Both the position numbers and the translations under genes were made by a program. Positions 9,931 to 22,659 of a DNA stretch of 64,000 bases are shown one piece after another. Position 1 is the stretch's first letter; each line of letters opens with the position of its first letter. Below the pieces are notes generated by a model. The model had not been told where the DNA came from. It saw nothing but the letters and a program-made list of their open reading frames with translations, and made no database searches. The stretch comes from Phyllostachys edulis (Eukaryota; Streptophyta; Magnoliopsida; Poales; Poaceae): the NCBI GenBank assembly GCA_036346405.1, contig CM070568.1, forward strand, positions 7,446,221-7,510,220, written 5' to 3'.

Positions 9931-12030
9931 ATGTGGATATTTACACCTAATCTCATCAGCATGTGCCTTGCAAATCAAATTAACAATCCATCCAGGGCAC
10001 AAAGAAATTATTAAAATTGTTTTAAAGCAATAAATATTACCTGAGGTAGATATTGACATCAGAACAATTGAACAACACATATCTATGAGCTTGTGCTTTG
10101 GCCAAACTCGTTAGAATATAGCCTCCGGGTTTTCCAAGTGGTTTTCCAACCAGAGGAAATATAGTTGGATCTTGTTCATGAGTAGAATGTTCAAATGACT
10201 CTTCATAGTCATCATTTCTTGAAGGTCGATTATGCTTGGTCTCAAAACCTTGTAGATATCTTGAACAAAATGTCATGCACTAGTTTGCCAGATATGCTTC
10301 AGCAATACATCCCTCGGGGTGAGCTTTTATGCACATATGACTTCAACACACAAAGGTACCTAAATAAAACGGAACCAAATAAATTGTTAATAAATAGCAA
10401 AATAATCGAGTAGGTCTATGCATGTTTCTTAAAGAAGCATACCTTTCCACAAAGTGCAATGATCGATAACACACAGGCCCTCCAATTTTTTTGCCTCGGT
10501 TGCTAAATGAATAACCAAATGCACCATAATTGTAAAAAAAATAGGTGGGAATATCATCTCCATACGGCATAATGTCATTCTAATTCGCTCCTCCAACTTC
10601 TCAAGCTCAGCAACATAGAGGACTTTTGCACACAATTCTCTAAAATATGCAGTTAGATCAAATAAGACAGATGCAACATTATTTGGAAGTACACCCCACA
10701 AAGCAACAGGTAGTAGTTGTTGCATTAGAATATGACAGTCATGATTTCAGACCTGAGATTCTCCCTTGAGCAACATTTACATATCTTTAGATGTTTCCCG
10801 CATAGCCATCAGGAACTTTTATATCATGAAGGACTTTACAAAACGGTTTCTTTTCCTTTTTTGACATGGTGTAAGCAGCTAGAGGCAAGTAAAACTTATT
10901 AGAAGCTCTTCATTGTGGATGAAGCTTAGATCTAATCTCCATTTCTTGCAGGTCTTGTCGTGCTTGTAGATTGTCCTTTGATTTGCCCTCCAATCCTGGA
11001 AGCGTCCCATATATATATATTATCACAAATGTTCTTCTCTATATGCATAACATCAAGGTTATGCCGGAGTAAATTGAAGTCCCAATAAGGCAAAGAAAAT
11101 AGGCCGCTAACACACTTCCAAGTTTTTGACTTCCCAAAATCATCAATTGATTTGATCTTATGTAGAATTGAAATTTCAGAATGAAAAATAGTCTCTGATC
11201 TATGTTCTTCAGTTCCATCAAAAGAATTGACATCATATCGAAACTCATGACCAATAGGTAGAAACCACCGATGTCCCAGGAAACAAAACTTGTGCCCAAA
11301 TATCAAGCATTCAAAACATGTTTCTTCGCGACAAACCACACAAGCAAACAGACCATTCACACTAAACCCAGAAAAAATCCCAAGCCTAGGGTAGTCACTC
11401 ACAGTAGACAATACAACAACACGAAGTTGAAACATTTCATCTCGAGATGCATCATATGTAGGTGTACCGACCAGAAATAACTCAGTTAATTCTTCATAAA
11501 CTGGCTCCATAAGTATGTGGAAATTCTTTCCAGGATAAGATGGTCCAGGAATTATCAAAGCAAGCATAAGAGAAGAGGCTTTCATGCATAACCATGAAGG
11601 AAGGTTATAAGGTAATAAGACAACAGACCAACAGCTATAAGTTGAACTCATCATCCCAAATGGATTGAACCCATCACTAGCAATTCCGAATCTAATGTTC
11701 TGAGAATTTGATGCAAAGTCTGGATACATAGAATCAATTGTCTTCCAAGCCTCTGAATCAGCTGGATGACGCAATGCTCCATCCTTGGTACGTTCCTCAT
11801 CATGCCATCTTGAGGAAGTAGTTGTTTCTTTGTGCATAAAAAACTTCTTTAGCCTTGGTTTAATTGGAAAGTCACTTTCCTTGGGGTTGCCTTCTTTCTT
11901 TCCTTCTTAGTTAAAGTAGTTTTATCTTATTTGTTTGTCCACCTTGAAGTTCCACATTTCAAACAGAAATCATCATTTTCCTTGTCTTTACGATAAAGTT
12001 GGCAATTGTTTGGACAAACATGAATGGAGG
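9931..12030 (-). pseudogene. Second CACTA transposase (TNP2 family), truncated
   Basis: Read leftwards from about 12030: VCPNNCQLYR, then DDFCLKCGTSRW (zinc-binding Cys pairs). Next come ALRHPADSEAWK, FGIASDGFNPFGMMSS, YNLPSWLCMK and the LIIPGPSYPGK block, then HRWFLP, LPYWDFNLLRHNLDVMH and IEKNICDN (11837-10950). The DUF4218-like part is at about 10740-10429 (FPPIFFTIMVHLVIHL) and FPLVGKPLGKPGGY near 10120-10180. It is broken by a TA-repeat expansion and frameshift at about 11003-11016, a stop after residues KLHPQ, and loss of everything upstream of about 12030. It is clearly diverged from the CACTA protein at 1-6473, so it is a different element. Confidence 0.8.
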
Positions 12031-12330
12031 TAGGGCGGCAGCATGGGGAGGTGCGGGTGGCGCTGAAAGCGGGCACGGCAGAGGGCCGAGGCTAGGGGAG
12101 AGCAAGATATGCACTGAGTGGCAGGCTCATTGGGAATCCAAGAAGAATCGAGCGCAAGGTGCAATGACTCTCTAGGAAGAAGAAAACAAGAGAGGAAGAA
12201 GGAGGAAGAGAGAGAAAAGAAAACAAAAAGGGAAAAAGAAAATATGGAATAATCCAAAATAAAATAAATTTTAGAAATTTCAAGAAAATTCCATAAAATT
12301 CCTTGGAACATCAATAGATCGAAAAATATA
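12031..12330. other. Unassigned junction sequence
   Basis: Sequence between the broken CACTA transposase and LTR-like DNA. It includes a purine-rich stretch on the plus strand (about 12175-12240). No gene was recognised. Confidence 0.4.
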
Positions 12331-14441
12331 ATTTTGGATTTAATTGAAGTTTATTCATCTTCCAAAGAAAAGCTGCCCACTGTCCAGCGTACACTTTGTG
12401 GGAGATCATGGTAGGTTCATCCATCTACAATTTTTTAAAGAATACATGAGTTTGAAATCATTTTAACGAGAAAATACAAGTAAGGACACCAGAAAGATAG
12501 ATAAAATATTTTAGTTTTTTTAATAAGTCAAGTCTATCTCATAACAAACTTGTAGTAGTATGGTTATGGCTTAACAATCCGCAACTCGCAAACCAGTCCT
12601 TAATTGACTGGGCAACTTCCAAAATAATCCAAGGGCATCAACCATTCATTTAATTGATCCTGTGCATAAACTTGAATCCACCAACTATCTAGTTCGCCCA
12701 AGTCTAAACCAGTTTTTAATTATTATTTTTTTTGTTTCACAAATCATTTGCAAGTTCCAATGGCAAAACAATGACATAGACTCACTTTTAAACTAGTTGA
12801 GTATTTGGCCATTTTTAAACTAAGAGGTTTTTCATCTAAGGTGACAAGGTATAACTAATTCAAATGACAAAATGTCAATATACAAAGGAATTAGGAATAA
12901 CTATAATAATTTAAAACAGGGATTTAAATTAAGTTGAATACAAATAAGCAATGCAATAATAATTTAAAATAGAATTTAAATAATTTAAATTACTGGGATT
13001 CAAATATGATCAACAGATGTAACTTGTCTTGCCCAAATTGTTGTTGATCGGACTCGTATAAGAATTCTAGCTCTCTAGAGTCGTCGAAGTCTATACGCAA
13101 AAATAAGCCAAATTTAAATAAAATTTAAATGAACTCCAAATGAAATAATTTTGGTTTAGTCAGCTATATTATATTTTTAGATGAATTTAGAAATTTGAAT
13201 CTGTTGAATCAGAGCTCGTATGAAGGAGAACGAGTCCTTAGAAATTTTGAATTCTAAAGAAATTACCCTAAATTAAAATTTCAAAATGAATGAATTATTT
13301 TTATAAAGGAAAATCTAAATATTGCACAAGCATGACGTCAGCGGCTGATTTTCATTTCTCAGCCGAATTATTTTTCTAGGGGAAATCCTAATGAGTCTCT
13401 CACATGTGGGCCCATGGTCCATGGACCACGTCAACGAAAACACTTTGGTCCACGGTGGACTGGGTTTATGAAATAGTGTAGGGTTTTACGCATGTGATGG
13501 CGCAAGCGCCACATGGGCAATGACATGGGCGCTGACTGGGCAAATGAGCTGATGTGCTGCACACGTGGCTTGCCATGTCACGCCGGTGAGAGGCAGTGCA
13601 CGGAACCAAATGGTCACCGGCGTTCTACGCTACGGCGATGGTCGTGCGTGTGCGCAAAAGAATGAGGAAGGAGTAGGGAACCTAATGCGCACCAGAATGG
13701 TGGCACAGCGTGAGGGGTTGGCCAGCGACGAGGAAAAAGCCAACAGTGTGTTCGGGTCTATGACGAAGATGTTTCGGTGGCGCTCCGGGGATGAGGAGGT
13801 GTGCACCGTGTAGAATGTGCGATGGCAAAGCTCCTTGTGTAGACAACGTTGCCGAAGATCGACGGACAACGGCGCAATCGGCGGTAGTGTGGCTCGGGTA
13901 CTACAGCGAAGATCATCAAATTCTGGCGAAGTGAGAGCGAGGGAGAGGCTAGGGCTATGGTGAGAGAATGAGTGAGGAACGAGGGGATGGCCGAAGAGAG
14001 TAGAACATGTGTGGGTGTTACCTCATCGGCGGCGGAAATGAGCTTTAACGTGAAAACAAAACGGTTGAGTGAAAGCGAAGAGGGGAGTGGAGATCGTGGG
14101 TGTTAATGCGCATGGTCACGAGCAAACATAGCTACTTTAACGCACGGAGTGCATAAATTACAATGGTTGGTAGGGGATGACAGTGGGCCCCTTTGCCAAA
14201 AGAGAGAGAGAACAAGGGTGGGGGGTGGCAAGGAAAAGGCCGCAAGAATGGGCCAAGCATGAGAAAAAAGGAAAATGGGCCGGAGAGATTCGCCTCAATT
14301 CCAAAATCTGGATTTTCAATTGATTTTCGATTTACAGAAATTGAGTTAAATCAAATAGGCTTTTAGAAAATAGCAATTCAAGTTCAAAAATTCTGGAAAA
14401 AATAACAAAAAATTCCTGAGTTGTTTTGAACTTAAATAAAA
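12330..14441 (-). repeat. LTR-like fragment, minus orientation
   Basis: Read on the minus strand this region shows the same order of landmarks as 19080-21720 read on the plus strand. These are a GC-rich leader with an AGCCCTAGCC-like start (about 13920), a GTGGGCCCATGGTCC-type block (about 13380-13420), GACGTCATGCT (about 13330), a CATACGAG...GAACGAG-like block (about 13220), a CAAGACAAGTT block (about 13025) and GTCACCTTAG (about 12840). I infer two LTR pieces of one family in opposite orientation. No PBS or coding part was found with this piece. Open frames here are shadows of the GC-rich leader. Confidence 0.5.
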
Positions 14442-14851
14442 GGAAAAAGTCCATATTACACCCCTAAACTTTGCGGAGAGTCCAAAATCCCCCCTAAACT
14501 CGAAAACTGTTTGGTTTACACCCTTGAACTCCCAATACCATGTCACTCGACGCCCTCGAGCAGAAACTGGCTAGTTTTTGGCCACGCTGGCCTAGTTTTG
14601 CCGCATTAGCACCTCACTTAAAAGATCGCGTCGCTTCGGCCATCCGCTTCGCATCGCCAAATTCCCTATTCCCAAATCATAGAACCCTAGTACACGACGA
14701 CCCATCGGCGGCGACCCCGTGGTGTCACGCGACGACCACTCCATGGTGACACCACAGCGGTGCGCGACAACCACTCCGCGACGACCCTCTCCGAAATCCA
14801 TAGGCGGCGGCGAAGCCGATTGTGGCGGCGGAACCGATTGTGGCGGCGGGG

Positions 14852-15489
14852 ATGTCTGGCTCACGAAGCAATGGGCAGTCAGAGTCTTCCTTGGCTATAG
14901 ACCGGGTCGGTGGTGAGGAGGGTTTGTCATCATCACCTATACCGTACCGCCAGCGGCCGTTGGAGTATTCGCCCGCAGTGATGTGCCACTACGGACGGAA
15001 GGCCGCGCGGTGGATTTCGTGGAGTGATTCAAACCCAAGAAGGAGGTACATGACTTGTATGAGGGTGCGGGTGAGTAATGTGATGCTAGAAATTGTTATT
15101 TGATTCGTTGAATTGGTTTTCTTCACTGCAATTGTTTTGTACTATGGTCAATTTGGTAGGCTGAAGGTTGCAATTTTTGGCTTTGGATAGACAAAGAGAC
15201 GGCTCCCTTTGTGAAGGAGGTTATGCTGGATCTGCGAGACACTGTGAGGTCTCTAAGGAGGAAGAACAATGCTCTGAGAGCTTCTGAAGCTGAGTCAAGG
15301 GCTAAACTGGAGGGTATGATGGATGCGCATAAATTTGAAGTGGCTACTCTAAGAGGAATTTTGATTGCGAAGGATGCAGCACTGGATGAAAGGAAAGCTA
15401 GAGTTGTGAAGTATAAGAAAGAAAGAACATTGTGTTTTGCTGTAGTGGTGTCATATGTTTTGCTTGTAGTTGCTCTCTTGTGTAACTAG
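14852..15489 (+). CDS. MULE-borne GRF-type zinc-finger protein with C-terminal membrane segment
   Basis: Two exons: 14852-15070 and 15160-15489, with a GTGAGT donor and a TTTGGTAG acceptor, intron phase 0, 182 residues. Residues about 44-86 form a GRF-like zinc finger (CHYGRKAARWISWS, NPRRRYMTC, then EGCNFWLWID across the splice). Next comes a charged, probably coiled-coil segment (about 90-160), then a hydrophobic tail (LCFAVVVSYVLLVVALLCN), likely a C-terminal membrane anchor. GRF fingers in other proteins bind single-stranded DNA or RNA. Two key positions look mutated: the second Cys of the first pair is Tyr, and the usual Gly-Arg is Arg-Arg. This copy may have lost zinc binding. Its place beside the transposase suggests an accessory MULE gene. 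Function is inferred only. Confidence 0.7.
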
Positions 15490-15599
15490 TAACTAAGATA
15501 TCTGGTTGTAATTGATAATTGACATGTTTGTGTAACCATGTGTTGTCAAGTATGTGAAAGAAAGGAAGATGTTGTGAAGTATGACAATTGTTATGTTTG

Positions 15600-16045
15600 G
15601 TTGATTAATGGGGTTCACATATGTTATTTCCATGTACAACAGACAACACAATACTGGGGTTTCACATATGTTATTTCCATGTACAAGAGATAGCACAATA
15701 CTAATTGCTTCAAAATCACCCTTGAAAATGAAGTCAACACCATGGAGGTAAGCCTGGTTTGTTTTGAACAACTTTCTAAAGAAAAAAGGTTGCAATTGGT
15801 AGGAATATGACAAACCATAAGCAGGTCTGGCACATCACAAGAATGGGAATGGTAATGGTATATGCAAAAGTACTTTCATACATACTCAGGTTTGGCACAT
15901 CACAATTCATTAAAGTACTTTCATACATACTCAAGTCTGGCTCATCACAATTCAGTAAAGAACTTTCACAAATACTCAGGTCTGTCAAAAGTATCCTCAA
16001 GTCTAGCATATTACATTCAACTTCTACAAAGATAAGTTGACAAAA
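15600..16045. repeat. Short tandem repeats between the convergent MULE genes
   Basis: A roughly 50-bp unit (CATATGTTATTTCCATGTAC) occurs twice at about 15617-15690. A roughly 45-bp unit containing AAAGTACTTTCATACATACT recurs about four times in 15830-16040, with decay. They lie in the shared 3' region of the two genes. Confidence 0.65.
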
Positions 16046-16099
16046 TACATGCATAATTCTATCACATTACAACCCTTAGTCAAGTCTGGCACATTACAT

Positions 16100-18964
16100 T
16101 CACTTGGAAGGCATATGTTTCTTGCCCCTAGTCAAAACTTGCTTCTTGGCCTTGCATGAAGGTTCCTGTGGTTTAACATGAGCCCTTGCAGACCCTAAGT
16201 TTAGATTGATGTTTATTGTGGAGCTATCCTGTGAGCCTAGAACATGAGTCTGAAGGTTCATAATAGTTAACCCCCCTTTGGTTGTTATCACATTGGCTTT
16301 AGCTGATGTCTTGATTATCTCCTGAACAGGCATACCAAACTGCAATATGGAAAAGGAGACATGGCCAGTTATGTGCATATTGTAATCAAAGTGGGAATAT
16401 GTTAGTGCTGTGACTTACATCTTGGATTGTTGTTCTTGTTTGTTCTGAATGCAGTTGTCCTGAACCAGTTATCCTCTTGTTGCTATTAGCTAATGATACA
16501 GCAACTATCACTGCCTTCCTCTTCCTCAGCACACTCTGCTGGCGTCCTGGTAATAATACCTGAGAGCAATGTATCATTAGAAGAAAATAGCATCCATATT
16601 ATGTAAACACAAGAAGGTGTCAATGCACATTACCATTGCATCCAGTGGTGGCATAGGAGCATTTGTAGTAGCTTCCCCACTTCTCTTCCTGCAGGATCCC
16701 CTATTGTGGCCAATACCTTTGCAAAGTCTGCACCTGATGATGGTACCAACCCTAGATACTTTTCTGCTCTTGGGTTTCTCATTTGGTTCTTCCTTGGCCT
16801 TCTTGGCATCTTGACATACACAGGAGCTCTTGGTTTTGGTCTTTCAGAGGTGGGCCATGAAGTAATACCCTCCACAGGTTGCAGACAGTGCTCATAGGTC
16901 TTGTTGAATTCTTCAATTGAATAGCACTTTGCAATAAATTCATCAATGTTCCTTGAGCTGTAGTAGATGCAAGATATAGCATGGCAGCATGGCGCACTGA
17001 GAAAGTTGCCGAGTACTCTCAGGAGCGGTTTTGTTCTCTAGACTAACAGTGAACCTCTTGTCATTGTGTTTAACTCCATAACCATCTTTCCCATTCCACA
17101 AAGCATGACAAAAACAAGATTCAGTTATGTAAGACTTTAATTTCTTGAATATGTTTGGGCATAGTTGTCCCTACCATCTTTGAGCCTTAGTTCTCTGTTC
17201 TTGAATCCTCACCATAACTTTGCATCTAATCACCTCAAGCATACTAATAATAGGTAGAAACCTAGCTAAAATGATCCAATTATTGAAAGACTCACATATG
17301 TTATTGTCAACTGAATCAAAGTTGGAGTCCAACTTGAACTAGGCCCTGCTCTAGTGATGTGGATTCATCATAGTTTTTGCTCCTTCCGGTGTCTTCTGTG
17401 CCAATTGAGCTTTGTAGAAGTTGAACATCATCGTGCAAGGTGCTTTGTCACACCTCCAGAACCTCTTTTGAAAGTCCTTGTCCTTGTAATTCTTCTTCCA
17501 GTTGGCATAAATATGCCTAGCACACATTCTGTGCTCACATTTAGGTGCCCAGTTGGCAATAGCATTAATGAGGCCCTACAATAATAGACGTTAGTTTCCA
17601 AGCCAAACTACAATTCTACAAGTACAAGTTAGTGTGGATATGCATACCTTTTGTTGGTCATATATGATCACCCAACCATCACCGTCACCAATTTGAACAT
17701 CTTTGAATAACAATGCACAAAACCAATCCCAAGAATCATTTGTCTCTTTCTCAACAACTGCCCAGGCAATTGGGTACATCTAGTTGTTGGAATCCCTACC
17801 AATGGCACATAGTAGCTCACCACATGTTGCTCCTTTGAAGAAGCAACCATCAAGTCCTATGACTTTCCTACAACTAGCAAGGAGACTTCTCTTACAAGCA
17901 TCAAGCCACACATAAAATCTCTGGAATACTGGGTCTTCATAGTCATGGTCTAGGTGGACCACAACAGTACTTCCTGGGTTGCTTCTCAAGAGTTCTAGCT
18001 GGTAATCAAATACCTTGGAGTACTCACCCTTGGTGGAATCTAGCAATCTTTGCATGACAATAGATTTTGCTCTCTTGCATTTGGAGAGGCTAACATTTGC
18101 TTGCATTTCCTCCTGGACAGTGGCCTTCAAGCTATCCATGCTCCAAGTAGGATTAGCTTTGATCATCTTCTCATACTGGTCTGCAATTCTTTTGGCAGTC
18201 ACATGTTTATTGTCTCTTATAGGTGGGCATGTGTGCTCATTGACAAAATATGCAACCTGCCAGCTCTCTATCCTACTGTTAGTGGATAAGAGTATAACCC
18301 AGGGGCACTTGGCCCAATCACACTGAGCTCTAACCCTAGTGGCCTCATCCTTCACAAAATTAATCACCTTTTGTTCTGCTAGCCCATAGTTGATAACAGC
18401 TTCCTTGAACTGTTGCTTGCCTGAAAACTTCATACCCAATGCAAATGTTGGGACAACAGCATGGCGATCAAACCTAGGATACTTGGACTTCTTCCTAATC
18501 AGCTCATCACTATCCTCTTCAAAAGAACCTTCATTATCACTACTGTCATAGTACTCAGTCTCATTCTCGTCATCAACAATGGCTTCATTAAATGCATCAG
18601 CAGACTGTGGATGAGATCCCTCAAAGAAGATGGCATCAGGATTCAATGTCTTTCCTGCCCTAAGCTTCTTCTTGAACTCATTCAACTGTTCCTTGATCTC
18701 TGTAGTATCCTCATCATCCTCTGAACTCTCACAATCACCTGGGAAGTAATCACTACCACTACTACATGTGTCCTCCATAGCTACAATAGCTTGCTTCTTT
18801 TTATCCACCTTGCTATTTTCACTGCTACATGACCCATAGAATTGCCTAAATGAAGCTAGTTTCTTCTGCCTATCCTTAGGAGTAGATGGAACAATGCCCA
18901 CTTCCTGCGTGGCCCATCTCTCTCTCTCCCCTCTCTCCTCGCCCGCCTTGGCCGTCGGTCCCAC
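16100..18964 (-). pseudogene. MuDR-type MULE transposase, with several nonsense changes
   Basis: The first ATG on the minus strand is at 18778, and the open frame extends further upstream to 18964. In order: an acidic N-terminal part; the MuDR DNA-binding region (FALGMKFSGKQQFKEAV); the catalytic MULE domain (VIGLDGCFFKGATCGELLCA, then MYPIAWAVVEKETNDSW); a SWIM-like motif (SAPCCHAISCIYYSS, near 16960); and a CCHC knuckle (CRLCKGIGHNRGSC, near 16720). The terminal exon stops at 16100. Introns include 17647-17576. In-frame stops occur at 17780, 17353, 17341 and 17173. Each sits where the family has Gln or Trp, so each is explained by one C-to-T or G-to-A change. A frameshift lies just before the SWIM motif. 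The protein is not functional. Confidence 0.82.
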
Positions 18965-19079
18965 CGGTCATTGCAGATGAGCTGTTTGCTACGTGGACTC
19001 ACCCGAGCCTGTGTCACTGACGTGTGGGCCCCACTGAAAACACTGTTCTTTGTCTTTGAGTCGGTTGTGATCTGAACTA

Positions 19080-21720
19080 CTCTATCGCGTGGCCATTTTC
19101 GACGTGTGTGCTCTGGACTCCCTCGGTCGCCAGCATATAAAGGGAGAGGTAGCCCCTGTTCCCCGCAGACCAACCCCAGCCGCACTAGCCCCAGAGCGAA
19201 ACCCTAGCCACCGAAAATCGTCGAGGAAGCAGGGCACCGCCAGCACCTCCGACGAGCTTCTCCGTCGTCGTAGAAGCACCTCAAGCCTCACCTCCGCCTC
19301 TGTTGAGTTCGCAAGGATGAGATCTACACCCTTGTCACCTTGGTTCCATCGGAGCGTTGCTAGAACTCCAATCCCGCCAAGCCCGAACCTTCATCGCTGC
19401 TTCATCTTCGCCGTCGACCAGCTCAGAGTTCCCCTTGCACCAATGAGCACACCATCGTGATCCACGTAGCATCCTCTACCTGTTGCGCTACCTCACCGTC
19501 GCTGGAGCACCACTATTCGCCGATGATCATCGGGTCTAGAACCTCCTCCTTGTTGAGCTAACGTGGCTATCCACCTCACTTGCCACCTCAACGTCCACAT
19601 CAGCGCTTGCACCCCGTGTCACCCACGTGTCATTCCGTTAGTGCCTACGTGTCCCCTCAAACCCTAAACCAGATCCAAATCTCACGTGGGCTTAGTTCAC
19701 GGTGAACCTAGTCTCTACCATGTAGGGTCCACTTGTCAGCTTTACTGTGTTGTAGACCCGTGAGCTGTAGACCATAGACCAGATCCATGGACTTGGTCCA
19801 TAGACTCAGGGCCCCACATCGTAGCCTCTGTTAAGATTTTCTGGATTTTCTTTAATTTTGAAATTAATCGTTGACGTCATGCTGACACAATTAATCGGAA
19901 TTTCTAGTAGAGAATTAATTCAAGAAATTAGAAACAGTAATCCTTTTTTTTCTTAGGGTTAGATCTTCCAAAAGCTCGTTCTTCCTCATACGAATTTCGA
20001 TTGAGCCCATTTAAATTTATAAATTCATTTAAATTCAGGCTCTACATTCCTGTGATTTTTATTTAATTTTTGGAGTTTGTTATATCTCTATTTTTTTTTA
20101 TTTTTTTTTTTTTTTTTTTCTTTCGTTTGCGAGTAGACGTTGATACTTCGGGAGCTTTTGAAGGAGAAGGAGTTGATCAAGCCCAAAACCAGTACCAAGA
20201 CTTGTTCCAAGACAAGTTGTACCTTTAACCATGTTGAACCCAGTTTTCCTAAATTACTTTGATTCAATTATTGCAGTTTACTTTTAAGTAATTATTTAAA
20301 TGCTTTGGGATTAGTTATATACCAATTTGTTTACTTCCACTTTGTCCATTGTATTATCATTATCTTTTGTCACCTTAGGTTGGCTAATTATTAGTAGGTA
20401 ATATTATCGCACCAATGTGGGTTGGTTAGATACGAATAGCGTGCTTAGTCATGCGACGAGTCATTCATTCATTTAAGTTGCAAATATAAATTTGACTAAG
20501 TGACTATAGAACTTTGTGTAAAACTATGTGTAGTATGCTATTACTAGTTGATGGCATGTGTTGAACTTAACCAACAGGGTGGAAAAAGATTTAGACTAAG
20601 GCGAGTGGATGAAACTGTGTGATATGGTGGCTGTGTGATTGGGGAATATGAATCATGGAAATTTAGTTAGAAATTGGTAGTCTCGCCTTAGTCAATTAAG
20701 GAGTTAACTTTGTACGCCATTGAACTGAGCCACAACTATACAACCACATGCCTGGTATGGGACGGGCCTAACATAGCAAGCCATGGAGTCTTGATGTTGA
20801 TTACTCAGGCGGATAGGTTAAGTTGTGTGCCAGGGTGGAGGTATGTTTCCGCCTATGCGGCGATTCACATTTATGAGCGGTTCTCCATCTTCAGGTCCAA
20901 CGGTGTGCGATGGACTAACCATTTATGAGAGAGTTGGTGCCGGCAGTAAGCAAAATGGGAGTATTGATTGTTGAGATGAAGTTTCGAAAGGGTTTTGTTA
21001 TGATTAGTGCTAGCTACACTCATTATATCGTGTAGGTAAAGTGTACTACCTCTGCAGAGTATTAAACAATCTATTCGAATAGCTACGCCTACGGTCATGG
21101 ATATGCTCAGGAATTTCACACAAGGGGTAGATTTTTTATAAAACAATTGGGAAGGGACAGCTATGTGATTTAACTCAAATGCTGTGTGAAAGAAATTGAT
21201 TAGGTTATGTGTCTTTGTGAAACAATTGTTAAATTATTATTGTTTATTTGTTTTCAATTATGTTTTCAATCTATTATTTGTATTTAATTGCAAATGCTGA
21301 TTTATTGCAAAATAACCACAGAAACCATTTTCTTTGTAATAAGCCATCATCTATGATTGCATTCTGTGGTACAACTTGTTGAGTACTTGGAGTATTCATT
21401 CTTGTTGAAATCATTCAGTTGAAGTGAAGGAACCGTCGCCTGCCTTCGAAGAGGAGTTCTACAAGGCTACTGATCGTTAGGTCTTGATCCCAGTCGGTTA
21501 TCTGTGGCTAGTCGATGGGTTTCCGCTGGAGTTGCTTTCGTCCCACTGCTGCTTATTTATTTACTGTCAGCCCTACGTGGCTTAATAAGTGTAAACTCAA
21601 CTATAAGGTCACAACCATTATTTGTTACTCAAATTAATCGTTTATTCTTATAATCATCTTGTGTGGAATGATATTCATCTATGTTGACACTGTGTGCACT
21701 AGCGTGATCCTGGACTAGTG
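19080..21720 (+). repeat. LTR-like fragment, plus orientation
   Basis: It begins inside an LTR upstream of a TATA box (CATATAAAGGG, 19133). The GC-rich leader contains CGAAACCCTAGCC, then CACGTGGGCTTAG (about 19680), GACGTCATGCTGAC (about 19875), a CATACGAATTTCGATTGAG block (about 19990) and GACAAGTTGTACC (about 20212). The AT-rich U5-like part ends near 21720. It mirrors 12330-14441 in opposite orientation. A poly-T tract lies at about 20090-20118. No coding sequence of a retrotransposon follows. Confidence 0.5.
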
Positions 21721-21724
21721 CATT

Positions 21725-22505
21725 ATACAGAATTGTATTTTTTGGTCCGGCAACTGCCATGGTAGGATGACACAATGGTGTAGAGCCGGGCGACGCTGGC
21801 AGCGCGCATGGGCGGGCGCATAGCAGTGGCGTGGGTGCGGGTAGAGCAGCGGCATGGGCAGCGTCGCGTCGAGGTAGGCGATGTTGGCGTAGGTGCGAGG
21901 ACGCATGGAGGAAGAAGCCTGTCGGGCGGGCCTTCTGTTTCAGCGACAGGGAGAGGGAGTGGGTGCTGGCGTGGGCTAGCTCAGGCCAAATTGGATTCAG
22001 GCTGGAGTGAAAAGATTTGGGCCGCAGCTAACTTTTAGCCCATGAAGGAAGGCGGGAGAGGAAATAAATTCCAGAATTTCCGAAAAGGCTGAGTGGTTTG
22101 AGGAAATTTTTAATTATAGAAATCAAGCTTTAAAAATCATGAAAATTGTTGGGTAGGCTTCTGACACAGTTTAGTTCATTGTGAAATTTTTACATAATTT
22201 TATGTGTTTTGTGATTTTCTCAAAAATTCTTTTAGTTTCGAAACATGCTTTAAATATTCCCCCATTTTATTAACAATACAAATACCCTAAGTTTGGATTT
22301 TTAACTATCATCTTTCATTTCCATTTGTTTTAATTCTCAATTAGGTTTGTATTTCTTAAAATTTGATTCTTAAGTTTGGTAATTAGACAAAAAGAACTTG
22401 AATAAAGGTCCAAGAAAAACGAATGTCAATAAAATGCATCAAAAAGTTTTAAAAATATCACATTTTCAAACAATTGAAAATGAGCTCAAATTTCGGGATG
22501 TTACA
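21725..22505 (-). repeat. LTR start (U3) of a gypsy-type element, minus orientation
   Basis: On the minus strand the segment begins TGTAACATCCCGAAATTTGA at 22505, a typical LTR start. It continues through AT-rich U3-like DNA into a GC-rich leader near 21780-21980. It abuts the plus-oriented LTR fragment near 21720. This suggests rearranged or nested LTR pieces. Confidence 0.5.
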
Positions 22506-22659
22506 TCTGTAATTGTTTTTGTAGGGTTTACTGTTATATTTGGTGCTCAACGGTGAAATGAAGCACTGGAATTAATATTGGATCTGTAATTGTTTTTGTA
22601 GGGTTTACTGTTATATTTGGTTCTCAACGGTGAAATGAAGCACTTGAATTAATAATGGA
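22506..22659. repeat. Tandem duplication of a 77-bp unit
   Basis: The sequence from 22506 (TCTGTAATTGTTTTTGTAGG) is repeated from 22583 with only a few changes. It lies directly beside an LTR border. Confidence 0.9.

Larger units (their letters stand above)
14442..19075 (-). mobile_element. Mutator-like element (MULE) with two convergent genes
   Basis: The left end, AGGAAAAAGTCCATATTACA at about 14441, followed by runs of the ACACCCCTAAACTT type, looks like a MULE terminal repeat. Inside are a plus-strand GRF-zinc-finger gene (14852-15489) and a minus-strand MuDR-type transposase (16100 to about 18960), placed tail to tail with about 610 bp between. This is the same arrangement as mudrA and mudrB in maize MuDR. 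I could not find the matching right terminal repeat; the right end is probably cut off where LTR-like sequence begins (about 19075). No 9-bp target duplication can therefore be shown. Confidence 0.68.
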
